NCBI GenBank assembly: GCA_910591455.2
Contig: OU342807.1
Span: forward strand, 1,801,767 to 1,865,766
Length of the DNA: 64,000 nt
Direction of reading: 5' to 3'
From: Pholis gunnellus
Lineage: Eukaryota > Chordata > Actinopteri > Perciformes > Pholidae
A program made the position numbers and the translations under genes. Numbering within the stretch: position 1 is the stretch's first letter; each line of letters starts with the position of its first letter. Below the pieces are notes generated by a model. That model did no database searches. It saw only the letters and a program-made list of their open reading frames with translations, and was not told the DNA's origin. Below, piece after piece: positions 1 to 10,913 of this stretch.

Positions 1-600
1 TAACTAAAAAAGTAACTAAAAAAGTAAAGTAACTTTAAAAGTAACTAAAAAAGTAAAGTAACTAAAAAAGTAACTTTAAAAGTAAAGTAACTAAAAAAGT
101 AACTAAAAAGTAAAGTAACTAAAAAAGAAACTTTAAAAGTAAAGTAACTTTAAAAGTAACTAAAAAAGTAAAGTAACTAAAAAAGTAACTTTAAAAGTGA
201 AGTAACTAAAAAAGTAACTTTAAAAGTAAAGTAACTTTAAAAGTAACTAAAAAAGTAAAGTAACTAAAAAAGTAACTAAAAAGTAAAGTAACTAAAAAAG
301 TAACTTTAAAAGTAAAGTAACTAAAAAAGTAACTTTAAAAGTAAAGTAACTTTAAAAGTAACTAAAAAAGTAAAGTAACTAAAAAGTAACTAAAAAGTAA
401 AGTAACTAAAAAAGTAACTTTAAAAGTAAAGTAACTAAAAAAGTAACTTTAAAAGTAAAGTAACTAAAAAAGTAAAGTAACTAAAAAAGTAACTTTAAAA
501 GTAAAGTAACTAAAAAAGTAACTTTAAAAGTAAAGTAACTAAAAAAGTAACTTTAAAAGTAAAGTAACTAAAAAAGCAACTTTAAAAATAAAGTAACTTA
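1..600. repeat. AT-rich satellite array, roughly 29-bp period (block 1)
   Basis: The block consists of variants of two sub-motifs, GTAACTAAAAAA and GTAACTTTAAAA, joined by AAAGTAA, giving a higher-order period of about 29 bp. Some units are skipped or doubled. The left end runs off the window, so the full size is unknown. The same motif separates every macrosatellite body up to 5,475. No gene is present. The motif resembles AAGTAACT-rich simple repeats common in teleost genomes. Confidence 0.95.
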
Positions 601-1880
601 AGTAAAGTTATGACTTTTCGACATTGTACACTGACTTTTTCATGACTTTTTTCGACATCCTATACTATGCTGTTTATAACTCCGCAGCAACTCCCTTCAT
701 CAACATCGATTGTCTTCCTTCAGGATGGAGTCCAATCGCCAAAGACGTTGCACTATTCACATTTGTACAATGTGTAATAAATTATTGTGAAATTCTAATG
801 AAGTCTCTCCTGATTGAATGACTTTTTTGACTGTTTTTCGACTTTAACCCCAGTAGAACAAACTGAAAAAACACAATTGGGTTTCATCATTAAATTCTTT
901 TCTTTACTGCATTTGCACATAATTCACTGAACACACGGAAGTCCAGAAGCATCCAATACATAAACTGACCGATGAAAACAAGGTAAAAACAATACGTCTG
1001 TAATAAAATACACTTTCATGTTCTTATATGCATAATATAAAAACAATAAAGGAAATATTTAAATTGCAGTAATTACTATTTACAAAAGGCATTTTCTATT
1101 AAAAGGAACTTTTACAACTTCAGTACCTATAAATAAATCAAACTATATGCAGGTCAGGTGCAGTAGTACAAAAAGGCTTTGATATCAGGAGAGTAAGGTG
1201 ACAGTTTTACAGCAGGACAGAAATGCGGGATAAGGCCTGATGAACATTAGGTAGCCTGGAGGAGTTCACCAATGAGGAGCGAGTGCTTTTCCTCCGTTTC
1301 GTCTCTGGCCGGTCCAGGTTGCCTTCCAACCCAGCTGATATCACGCAGAAGTTCCAAATCATCAAGGTTGATAGGGTGAGGTCATCGCTAACGGAAATAA
1401 CGAGCCTGTTGACGAGGGCAAACATATCAATAGTACAAACTACTAAACTTTTTCCCCCTATCATGTCCTACAGCCCGTCAACGGCCTCCCTACTGCACAG
1501 ACCTGCTTCTTCCTGTTTCGCCTGCCCCCTTACACGAGCCAGGTCATCCTCGCTGAGCGTCTGCGTTACTCCATCCACAACTGCCCCTCCATCGACAACT
1601 ACATGCTGACCCACAACACCGACGCAGCAGACAGCTCCGACACAGAGGAGTGAAGCGGCCAGCTGTGGTCAACCTGGTGATGAATGTATCTTCTCCCATG
1701 CCATGCACATTATGCACTGAACACAGACTTCTATTCGCCAAACTGTACTGTTTATATGTTGGTTGAAATTAAAGATATGTGTAGTTTTGGTTTTCCAAAT
1801 GTGCAAGGTGTTGTAATTAATGCAGTGCTTACTCTGAATCAACACTACAGGAATACGGAATAAGAGTTTTTCAAATAAAA
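601..1880 (+). repeat. Macrosatellite body 1 (long form, carries two HERC1-like exons)
   Basis: This body lies between two blocks of the AT-rich satellite. It starts with a stretch rich in TGACTTTTTCGAC motifs, continues through about 500 bp of AT-rich sequence with no recognised content, and ends with a HERC1-like gene tail and its 3' region. Bodies 2 and 3 match it closely throughout but lack 271 bp (1,421-1,691) and carry about 15 extra bases just after the position matching 1,741. Starts of successive bodies are 1,872, 1,417 and 1,432 bp apart. Confidence 0.9.
1251..1653 (+). pseudogene. herc1: HERC1-like HECT domain C-terminus, last two exons (detached gene tail)
   Basis: Exon A (1,251-1,375) follows an AG acceptor and ends at AGG|GTGAGG. 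It encodes 41 residues containing EERVLFLRFVSGRSRLP, the conserved late part of the HECT lobe. Exon B (1,474-1,653) follows a pyrimidine-rich acceptor and encodes 59 residues with QTCFFLFRLPPYTSQ and AERLRYSIHNC, then an acidic tail and TGA at 1,651. The A-to-B splice is phase 0 and in frame. The catalytic-cysteine loop TCFF is present. HERC1 is a giant E3 ubiquitin ligase and HERC-type proteins end with this segment. Nothing upstream supplies the rest of the gene, so this is a captured tail and probably not functional. A different large HERC paralogue is possible. Confidence 0.8.
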
Positions 1881-2472
1881 ATAAAGTAACTAAAAAAGTA
1901 ACTTTAAAAGTAAATTAACTAAAAAAGTAACTTTAAAAGTAAAGTAACTAAAAAAGTAACTAAAAAAGTAAAGTAACTTTAAAAGTAACTAAAAAAGTAA
2001 AGTAACTAAAAAAGTAACTTTAAAAGTAAAGTAACTAAAAAAGTAACTAAAAAGTAAAGTAACTAAAAAAGTAACTTTAAAAGTAAAGTAACTTTAAAAG
2101 TAACTAAAAAAGTAAAGTAACTAAAAAAGTAACTTTAAAAGTGAAGTAACTAAAAAAGTAACTTTAAAAGTAAAGTAACTGAAAAAGTAACTCTAAAAGT
2201 AAAGTAACTAAAAAAGTAACTTTAAAAGTAAAGTAACTTCAAAAGTAACTAAAAAATTAAAGTAACTAAAAAAGTAACTTTAAAAGTAAAGTAACTAATA
2301 AAGTAACCTTAAAAGTAAAGTAACTTAAAAAAGTAACTTTAAAAGTAAAGTAACTAAAAAAGTAACTTTAAAAGTAAAGTAACTAAAAAAGTAACTTTAA
2401 AAGTAAAGTAACTAAAAAAGTAACTTTAAAAGTAAAGTAACTAAAAAAGCAACTTTAAACATAAAGTAACTT
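1881..2472. repeat. AT-rich satellite array (block 2)
   Basis: The same roughly 29-bp-period repeat as block 1 spans about 590 bp between bodies 1 and 2. Scattered point variants occur (CTCTAAAAG, CTTCAAAAG, a few AATAAAG units). No gene is present. Confidence 0.95.
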
Positions 2473-3499
2473 AAGTAAAGTTATGACTTTTCGACATGGT
2501 ACACTGACTTTTTCATGACTTTTTTCGACATCCTATACTATGCTGTTTATAACTCCGCAGCAACTCCCTTCATCAACATTGATTGTCTTCCTTCAGGATG
2601 GAGTCCAATCGCCAAAGACGTTGCACTATTCACATTTGTACAATGTGTAATAAATTATTGTGAAATTCTAATGAAGTCTCTCCTGATTGAATGACTTTTT
2701 TGACTGTTTTTCGACTTTAACCCCAGTAGAACAAACTGAAAAACACAATTGGGTATCATCATTAAATTCTTTTCTTTACTGTATTTGCACATAATTCACT
2801 GAACACACGGAAGTCCAGAAGCATCCAATACATAAACTGACCGATGAAAACAAGGTAAAAACAATACGTCTGTAATAAAATACACTTTCATGTTCTTATA
2901 TGCATAATATAAAAACAATAAAGGAAAATATTTAAATTGCAGTAATTACTATTTACAAAAGGCATTTTCTATTAAAAGGAACTTTTACAACTTCAGTACC
3001 TATAAATAAATCAAACTATATGCAGGTCAGGTGCAGTAGTACAAAAAGGCTTTGATATCAGGAGAGTAAGGTGACAGTTTTACAGCAGGACAGAAAGGCG
3101 GGATAAGGCCTGATGAACATTAGGTAGCCTGGAGGAGTTCACCAATGAGGAGCGAGTGCTTTTCCTCCGTTTTGTCTCTGGCCGGTCCAGGTTGCCTTCC
3201 AACCCAGCTGATATCACGCAGAAGTTCCAAATCATCAAGGTTGATAGGGTGAGGTCATCGCTAACGGAAATAACGAGCCTGTTGACGAGGGCATCTCCCA
3301 TGCCATGCACATTATGCACTGAACACAGACTTCTATTCGCCAAACCTGTAAGGTAGTGTACTGTACTGTTTATATGTTGGTTGAAATTAAAGATATGTGT
3401 AGTTTTGGTTTTCCAAATGTGCAAGGTGTTGTAATTAATGCAGTGCTTACTCTGAATCAACACTACAGGAATACGGAATAAGAGTTTTTCAAATAAAAA
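2473..3499 (+). repeat. Macrosatellite body 2 (short form)
   Basis: This 1.03-kb body is nearly identical to body 1 except for the 271-bp loss that removes HERC1-like exon B. The join reads GAGGGCA|TCTCCCATG with no shared bases at the breakpoint. Bodies 2 and 3 share the join, so the deletion came before their amplification. Confidence 0.9.
3124..3248 (+). pseudogene. herc1: HERC1-like exon A only (copy 2)
   Basis: This is the same 125-bp exon as 1,251-1,375, with acceptor AG and donor GTGAGG kept and the same 41-residue reading. The following exon has been deleted, so no complete HECT tail can be made from this copy. Confidence 0.78.
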
Positions 3500-3889
3500 T
3501 AAAGTAACTAAAAAAGTAACTTTAAAAGTAAAGTAACTAAAAAAGTAACTTTAAAAGTAAAGTAACTTTAAAAGTAACTAAAAAAGTAAAGTAACTAAAA
3601 AAGTAACTTTAAAAGTAAAGTAACTAAAAAAGTAACTTTAAAAGTAAAGTAACTTTAAAAGTAACTAAAAAAGTAAAGTAACTAAAAAATTAACTTTAAA
3701 AGTAAAGTAACTAATAAAGTAACTTTAAAAGTAAAGTAACTTAAAAAAGTAACTTTAAAAGTAAAGTAACTAAAAAAGTAACTTTAAAAGTAAAGTAACT
3801 TTAAAAGTAACTAAAAAAGTAAAGTAACTAAAAAAGTAACTTTAAAAGTAAAGTAACTAAAAAAGCAACTTTAAACATAAAGTAACTTA
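3500..3889. repeat. AT-rich satellite array (block 3)
   Basis: About 390 bp of the same satellite lies between bodies 2 and 3. It ends with the shared variant AAAAAGCAACTTTAAACATA that also precedes body 2. Satellite edge and body were therefore probably copied together. Confidence 0.95.
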
Positions 3890-4915
3890 AGTAAAGTTAT
3901 GACTTTTCGACATGGTACACTGACTTTTTCATGACTTTTTTCGACATCCTATACTATGCTGTTTATAACTCCGCAGCAACTCCCTTCATCAACATTGATT
4001 GTCTTCCTTCAGGATGGAGTCCAATCGCCAAAGACGTTGCACTATTCACATTTGTACAATGTGTAATAAATTATTGTGAAATTCTAATGAAGTCTCTCCT
4101 GATTGAATGACTTTTTTGACTGTTTTTCGACTTTAACCCCAGTAGAACAAACTGAAAAAACACAATTGGGTTTCATCATTAAATTCTTTTCTTTACTGCA
4201 TTTGCACATAATTCACTGAACACACGGAAGTCCAGAAGCATCCAATACATAAACTGACCGATGAAAACAAGGTAAAAACAATACGTCTGTAATAAAATAC
4301 ACTTTCATGTTCTTATATGCATTATATAAAAACAATAAAGGAAAATATTTAAATTGCAGTAATTACTATTTAGAAAAGGCATTTTCTTTTAAAAGGAACT
4401 TTTACAACTTCAGTACCTATAAATAAATCAAACTATATGCAGGTCAGGTGCAGTAGTACAAAAAGGCCTTGATATCAGGAGAGTAAGGTGACAGTTTTAC
4501 AGCAGGACAGAAAGGCGGGATAAGGCCTGATGAACATTAGGTAGCCTGGAGGAGTTCACCAATGAGGAGCGAGTGCTTTTCCTCCGTTTCGTCTCTGGCC
4601 AGTCCAGGTTGCCTTCCAACCCAGCTGATATCACGCAGAAGTTCCAAATCATCAAGGTTGATAGGGTGAGGTCATCGCTAACGGAAATAACGAGCCTGTT
4701 GACGAGGGCATCTCCCATGCCATGCACATTATGCACTGAACACAGACTTCTATTCGCCAAACCTGTAAGGCAGTGTACTGTACTGTTTATATGTTGGTTG
4801 AAATTAAAGATATGTGTAGTTTTGGTTTTCCAAATGTGCAAGGTGTTGTAATTAATGCAGTGCTTACTCTGAATCAACACTACAGGAATACGGAATAAGA
4901 GTTTTTCAAATAAAA
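3890..4915 (+). repeat. Macrosatellite body 3 (short form)
   Basis: This 1.03-kb body matches body 2 over its length with few substitutions, and has the same exon-B deletion junction and the same extra bases after it. Confidence 0.9.
4541..4665 (+). pseudogene. herc1: HERC1-like exon A only (copy 3)
   Basis: This 125-bp exon copy has intact splice borders and an open reading. One G-to-A change alters the conserved SGRSRLP motif to SGQSRLP. The downstream terminal exon is absent. Confidence 0.78.
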
Positions 4916-5321
4916 ATAAAGTAACTAAAAAAGTTACTTTAAAAGTAAAGTAACTTTAAAAGTAAAGTAACTAAAAAAGTAACTTTAAAAGTAAAGTAAC
5001 TAAAGAAGTAACTCTAAAAGTAAAGTAACTAAAGAAGTAACTTTAAAAGTAAAGTAACTAAAAAAGTAACTTTAAAAGTAAAGTAACTAAAAAAGTAACT
5101 TTAAAAGTAAAGTAACTAAAGAAGTAACTCTAAAAGTAAAGTAACTAAAAAAGTAACTTTAAAAGTAAAGTAACTAAAAAAGTAACTTTAAAAGTAAAGT
5201 AGCTAAAAAGTAACTAAAAAAGTAAAGTAACTTTAAAAGTAACTAAAAAAGTAAAGTAACTAAAAAAGTTACTTTAAAAATAAAGTAACTAAAAAAGCAA
5301 ATTTAAAAATAAAGTAACTTA
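4916..5321. repeat. AT-rich satellite array (block 4)
   Basis: About 400 bp of satellite. It is more varied than the earlier blocks (AAAGAAGTAACTC variants), as expected near the edge of an array. Confidence 0.92.
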
Positions 5322-5475
5322 AGTAAAGTTATGACTTTTCGACATGGTACACTGACTTTTTCATGACTTTTTTCGACATCCTATACTATGCTGTTTATAA
5401 CTCCGCAGCAACTCCCTTCTTCAACATAAAAGAAGTAACTAAAAAAGTAACTTTAAAAGTAAAGTAAGTTTAACG
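5322..5475 (+). repeat. Truncated macrosatellite body 4 and the array end
   Basis: The first roughly 105 bp of a body are present (AGTAAAGTTATGACTTTTCG through CTCCGCAGCAACTCCC), then the sequence jumps back to satellite for about 45 bp and stops. This is the right edge of the macrosatellite. Confidence 0.85.
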
Positions 5476-6598
5476 ACAACTCACAATATTCATGATGAAG
5501 CATCATCATTGTCTTACAAATTACCTTGCCATATTTGAGAGTGATCTGGGCAACTTCCTAGTCGAAGTACATCAAAGTATAAAACTTGTCATTTCCTTGT
5601 GCCAGTAGGTGGCGCTATGACTTTGTGAAAATGTTGGCATGGAGATGTGTTCAGGCCTGGACCAGCATCATGCAAAACAAGTTTGGGGCAGATTGAATAA
5701 AGTACCTTGTAGTTACAACAACTTCCTCTTTCATGGCGAACGGCACGAAATGTGCCTGACATGGGCGCCACATAAAACGAAGGTCGTTCAATGTCAGTAC
5801 ACCATTTCAGTAACTTTTCATCATTAATGTCTTTAGATCATCTAGACCAAATTTGAAGTTGATTGTATAAATTCTGTGGGAGGAGTTCGTTAAAGTACAA
5901 TGCCTGAAAACTATGAAAAATGCCGAAAAATGCAAAGAAATAAGAGTATTACTGCATTGACCTCTAGTGGTTGTATGGAATAAAAATTTGAGGGTATGTT
6001 ACAGGACACAATGTGAACATATGCTACAGATTTCGTGATGATAAGCCACATGGTTTTGAAGTTATATATATTGCTGTAGAAGGCCAACTCCTCATGAAAT
6101 TCATTGGTCCATATATTCTTAATGCAATAAGATATCAAGAAACTTTTCATAACTTTTGATGATATATATCCAATAATGATTCACAGCAAATTTGGTACCA
6201 ATCAGACCCAGGGTCTAGGAGAAGTGATTTTTTTTTTTTTTTTACAAAATTCAAAATGGTGGAAAATGTTGGTAGGCGGAGCTTAGGGTCCCAAGAGGAT
6301 TTTTTGTAGAACTCATTCAGTTGCTCATGTCTGTAAAATCTTAAGTAATTTGGACATACGGGCTGTTGGGGCTTGCCTTTCCATTATCTAGGTGGCGCTA
6401 GCGAGTAATTTTGTATGCTCGAGCATTGGACCCATAAAATATCAAAATTTCCCGCAGTCCCGATATGCTCGCCAAATATGGGGAGGTTGGGGACATGTCA
6501 GATACCCTTAAACGGTTTTTCATCATAGGGTATAATAATAATTCTTACAGATACAATAGGGACCTCGCGGATCCGACGGTGCTCGGGCCCTAATGAAC
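5476..6598. repeat. Dispersed teleost repeat (ends in CTCGGGCCCTAAT)
   Basis: The sequence carries hallmarks of a very common teleost interspersed repeat: GGTGGCGCTATGACTTTGTG, CAAAATGGTGGAAAATG, repeated phrases of the form 'aggtggcgct', and an end of ACCTCGCGG...CTCGGGCCCTAAT near 6,560-6,592. No reading frame longer than chance is convincing. The family name is not known to me. Confidence 0.65.
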
Positions 6599-6599
6599 C

Positions 6600-7596
6600 A
6601 AAATAATGTAGCTCAAAAAGGAATTAAAATGTCTACTAAAAGTAATTATTTATTATCAAAATAATATAATGCAATTAACATTAAATCACCTTTCTTAACC
6701 ATAAAGAGAATACTAAACCATCAATTTGGAACTTTGATTAATATTCAAATTAATAATTCGAACCAAATATGAGCATATCAACTGCTAATAAAGTATTTCA
6801 GAGTTCCTGACTACAGTAGAAGTAGTTAGTAGCTGTAACTGTGATGAGAACACGTCTATTAAAAATGATGAGAAAACACTGACAGCACTAATCTGAGAGG
6901 AACATCTCAGCCTGTCACGTACACACTCTGATCATCTATAATCAGTCCGCAGCTTCTTGTGAAATCAGATAGAATCAGTTTCACACAACCGCATTCAACT
7001 CGTACATACTGATCACATCTAATGCCTTCACAGTAGACCTATCTATTTAGAATGTATAAATAGCTTATGTCTCATTAATACATGTTTGATTAATCCTTAA
7101 TACATGTTTCAGAGAGCAGGGAGAGTGTATTTTATATGTTTTACATCATTTGTTTTTGGATGAAAAACCTCTACTATTACACGTTATCATGTCCTGTTTT
7201 ACATGAGACATCACAACATAAAAGCCATAATGACTTAAATATGTTTTATTGAATTTGAAAATGGCGTGAACATTCTGGAACTGTTGGAATTTATAATATA
7301 ACCACGTTTAATCATTGCAACCATTAAACACTGTCCTCACATATCATAAGAAATCATAACTATCAATATTAATTCATCATTTACCACATGGAACACAAAA
7401 CATGACATAATAAAATGCTTATTGTCGTCCTGCTCTGACTCATCCTCCAAATCACTCTCAGCCTCCTCATGTTGGAGGAACAGATCGAGGGCCTGTTGCA
7501 CTGAATCTAGCTGCCATGATGTCACTGAAATGGTGCCTTTATCATGTTGTTACAAAAGTGTTAAGAACAAAAGTATAACATTTTAAAAGATTTTCT
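6600..7596 (-). mobile_element. piggyBac-like segment, left copy of a tandem duplication
   Basis: The stretch from about 6,653 (ATCAAAATAATATAATGCAA) to 7,596 is repeated almost unchanged at 7,597-7,757 plus 10,391-11,175. The left copy breaks off in the run TTTTCTTTTTTA and the right copy starts there, a head-to-tail join. The right copy continues into a terminus flanked by TTAA. A minus-strand reading near the 5' end looks like the start of a transposase. The piggyBac assignment rests on TTAA and the end sequence only. Confidence 0.5.
7337..7525 (-). pseudogene. Short acidic N-terminal coding fragment, possible piggyBac-type transposase start (copy 1)
   Basis: The reading begins at ATG 7,525 on the minus strand and encodes a short acidic segment with the motif EEAESDLEDESEQDD, followed by an unrelated hydrophobic run to the stop. 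Acidic N-termini of this kind occur in piggyBac-derived transposases. The conserved DDE core is absent. The identical reading in the duplicate (10,914-11,102) reflects copying and is not evidence of selection. Confidence 0.35.
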
Positions 7597-7757
7597 TTTT
7601 TATCAAAATAATATAATGCAATTAACATTAAATCACCTTTCTAAACCATAAAGAGAATACTAAACCATCAATTTGGAACTTTGATTAATATTCAAATTAA
7701 TAATTCGAACCAAATTCGAACCGAATATGAGCATATCAACAGCTAATAAAGTATTTC

Positions 7758-10390
7758 CTCCTCCGTGAATCGCCACCTTATCGTGGTGGAGGAGTTTGAG
7801 TGGCTCAGTGATCCCGGGAGCTATGTTGTCCGGGGCAGTAGCCCCTGGTAGGGTCTCCCAAGGCAAACAGGTCTCAGGGGAGAGCCCAGACTAAGAGCGG
7901 TTCAAAAGAACCCTGATGATAAGCAGCCCACGGTCTTCAGCCACCTCGCCCGGACCAGGGAAACCGGGGCACCCTCCCGGAGCCAGACCCAGGAGGGGAG
8001 CTCGTAGGCGAGCGTCTGGTGGCCGGGCCTTCGCCCATGGGGCCCGGTCGGGCTCAGCCCGAAGAAACAACATGGAGCAGCCACCCTGTGGACCCACCAC
8101 CCGCAGTTGGACTTCTGTGTTAGCCATGGTTTGGCCATAATGAACACCATGTTTCGAACATAAGGTGGCTCATAAGTGTACCTGGTACCAGAACACCTTA
8201 GGCCGGAGATCAATGATCGACTTTGTAATCGTATCATCTGATCTGCGGCCGTATGTCTTGGACACTCGGGTGAAGAGAGGAGCAGAGCTGTCAACTGATC
8301 ACCATCTGGTGGTGAGTTGGATCAGATGGCAGGGGAACCGGTTGGAAAGACCCGGCAAGCCCAAACGTATAGTGAGGGTGAACCGGGAACGTCATATTGG
8401 GGACATGGAATCCGAATGGACCATGTTCAAAGCCTCTATTGTGGACGCGGCCGCTAGGAGCTGTGGCCGGAAGGTCATCGGTGCCTGTCGTGGCGGCAAC
8501 CCGAGAACCCGGTGGTGGACACCGGAGGTGAGGGAAGCCGTCAAGCTGAAGAAGGAGGCCTTCAGGGCCTGTCTGGCCCGGGGGTCTCCTGAAGCAGCTG
8601 AAAGGTACCAGCAGGCCAGAAGGACTGCAGCTGCGGTGGTCGCGGGTGCTAAAACTCGGGCATGAGAGGAGTTCATGGAGGCCATGGAGAAGGACTTTCG
8701 GTTGGCCTCAAGGAGGTTCTGGTAAACCATCCGACGGCTCAGGAAGGGAAAGCAGGGCCTACCCCAGGCTGTTCTCAGCAGGGGGGGGGAACTGTTGACC
8801 CGGATGGGGGACATCGTCGGGCGGTGGAAAGAGCACTTTGAGGAACTCCTAAACCCGACCAACATGTCCTCTGCAGAGGAGGCAGCGCCTGAAGACCTGG
8901 GGGGCTCACCCATATCTCTGGCAGAGGTCGCTAAGGTAGTCAAAAAGCTCCTTGGTGGCAAGGCGCCAGGGGTGGATGAGATCCGCCCTGAGATGCTGAA
9001 GGCGCTGGACATTGTAGGGCTGTCTTGGCTGACACGCCTCTTCAGTGTCGCATGGGGGTCGGGATCAGTGCCCATGGACTGGCAGACCGGGGTGGTGGTT
9101 CCCATTTTCAAAAAGGGGGACCGGAGAGTGTGCTCGAATTATCGGGGTATCACACTACTCAGCCTCCCGGGGAAAGCTTATGCCAGGGTGCTGGAAAGGA
9201 GGCTCCGACCGTTTGTCGAACCTCGGATTCAAGAGGAGAAGTGCGGATTCCGTCCCGGCCGTGGAACAGTGGACCAGCTCTTCACCCTCGCAAGACTACT
9301 GGAGGGGTTCTGGGAGTTTGCCCAACCAGTCTACATGTGTTTTGTGGACTTGGAGAAGGCTTTCGACCGGGTCCCTCGGGGGTTCTTGTGGGGGGTGCTG
9401 CGGGAGTATGGGGTGACGGACCCGTTACAACGGGCTATCCGGTCTCTGTACGACTGCAGGAGGAGCTGTGTCCTCATTCTCGGCAATAAGTCAGACACGT
9501 TCCCGGTGGGTGTTGGCCTCCGCCAGGGCTGCCCTTTGTCACCGGTCCTGTTCGTGACTTTCATGGACAGGATTTCTAGGCGCAGCCGGGCGGTGGAGAA
9601 CGTCAGGTTCGGGGGTCTCGGGATCACCTCTCTGCTGTTTGCAGATGATGTGGTCCTGTTGGCCTCCTCGGATCGTGACCTCCAGCATTCACTGGGGCGG
9701 TTTGCAGCCGAGTGTGAAGCGGCGGGGATGAGAGTTAGCACCTCCAAATCTGAGGCCATGGTGCTCTGCCGGAAACCGGTGGATTGCTCCCTCCAGGTGG
9801 GGACGGAGTGCCTACCTCAAGTGAAGGAGTTTAAGTATCTCGGGGTCTTGTTCACGAGTGAGGGTAAGATGGAGCGGGAGATCGACGGGGCGGATCGGTG
9901 CGGCTGCAGCAGTAAAGCAGGCGCTGCACCGGACCGTCTTGGTGAAGAGAGAGCTGAGCCGGAAGGCAAAGCTCTCAATTTACTGGTCGGTCTACGTTCC
10001 TAACCTCACCTATGGTCACGAACTCTGGGTCGTGACCGAAAGGACAAGGTCGCGGGTACAATTGGCCGAAATGAGTTTCCTCCGTAGGGTGGCCGGGCTC
10101 AGCCTCAGAGATAGGGTAAGGAGCTCGGACATCAGGAGGAAACTTAGGACTAATTAGGATGCCTCCTGGACGCCTCCTTCTGGGCACGTCCAACTGGGAG
10201 GAGACCCCGGGGAAGACCCAGAACACGCTGGAGGGATTATATCTCCCAGCTGGCCTGGGAACGCCTCGGGATCCCCCAGAATGAATTGGAAAATGTTGCA
10301 GGCAAGAGGGAAGTCTGGGTCAGCCTGCTTGGCCTGCTGCCACTGCGACCCGACCCCGGATAAGCGGAGGAAAATGGACGGATGGATGGA
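7758..10390 (+). mobile_element. Rex3 non-LTR retrotransposon (RTE clade), internally deleted
   Basis: The reverse-transcriptase region contains TGGCAGACCGGGGTGGTGGT and AGGGCTGCCCTTTGTCACCG, the sites targeted by the standard teleost Rex3 primer pair. The element ends in a GGATGGATGGA tail, as Rex3 copies do. The 5' untranslated region (about 7,758-8,106) is present, but it is joined at ACCCGCAG|TTGGAC directly to the C-terminal part of the endonuclease, so most of the endonuclease is deleted. GC content jumps to well above the AT-rich surroundings. The copy is dead (stops and frameshift in the ORF). Confidence 0.92.
8107..10374 (+). pseudogene. Rex3 endonuclease/reverse transcriptase ORF remnant
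   Basis: Order of pieces: endonuclease C-terminus (DFVIVSSDLRPY, then STDHHLVVSW at about 8,215-8,330), an open run to 8,665, two nonsense codons (TGA at 8,663-8,665; TAA in TTCTGGTAAACC near 8,722), then the reverse transcriptase (8,795-9,890) with FKKGD, NYRGITLLS, CGFRPGRGT, VDLEKAFDRVPR, GLRQGCPLSPVLF and the catalytic box LLFADDVVLL. One extra G near 9,885 shifts the frame. The C-terminal region (YVPNLTYGHELWV, RRVAGLSLRDRVRSSDI) then continues in another frame to a stop at 10,157, followed by a degenerate end. In an intact element this protein nicks target DNA and copies the element RNA. Confidence 0.9.
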
Positions 10391-10913
10391 TAGTAGAAGT
10401 AGTTAGTAGCTGTAACTGTGATGAGAACACATCTATTAAAAATGATGAGAAAAGACTGACAGCACTAATCTGAGAGGAACATCTCAGCCTGTCACGTACA
10501 CACTCCGATCATCTATAATCAGTCCGCAGCTTCTTGTGAAATCAGATAGAATCAGTTTCACACAACCGCATTCAACTCGTACATACTGATCACATCTAAT
10601 GCCTTCACAGTAGACCTATCTATTTAGAATGTATAAATAGCTTATGTCTCATTAATACATGTTTGATTAATCCTTATTACATGTTTCAGAGAGCAGGGAG
10701 AGTGTATTTTATACGTTTTACAACATTTGTTTTTGGATGAAAAACCTCTACTATTACACGTTATCATGTCCTGTTTTACATGAGACATAACAACATAAAC
10801 GCCATAATGACTTAAATATGTTTTATTGAATTTGAAAATGGCATGAACATTCTGGAACTGTTGGAATTTATAATATAACCACGTTTAATCATTGCAACCA
10901 TTAAACACTGTCC

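Noticed and set aside
1..600. Regularly spaced short repeats that might suggest a CRISPR array
   Set aside because: Repeats are contiguous with no unique spacers, the unit is low-complexity AT text, and all other evidence is vertebrate.
1207..1741. Long minus-strand readings across the HERC1-like exons
   Set aside because: They are shadows of the + strand exons, which have splice borders and a recognisable HECT sequence.
7891..9759. Several long readings on the minus strand and in other frames across Rex3
   Set aside because: High GC leaves alternative frames open. Only the + strand frame carries the endonuclease and reverse-transcriptase motifs.
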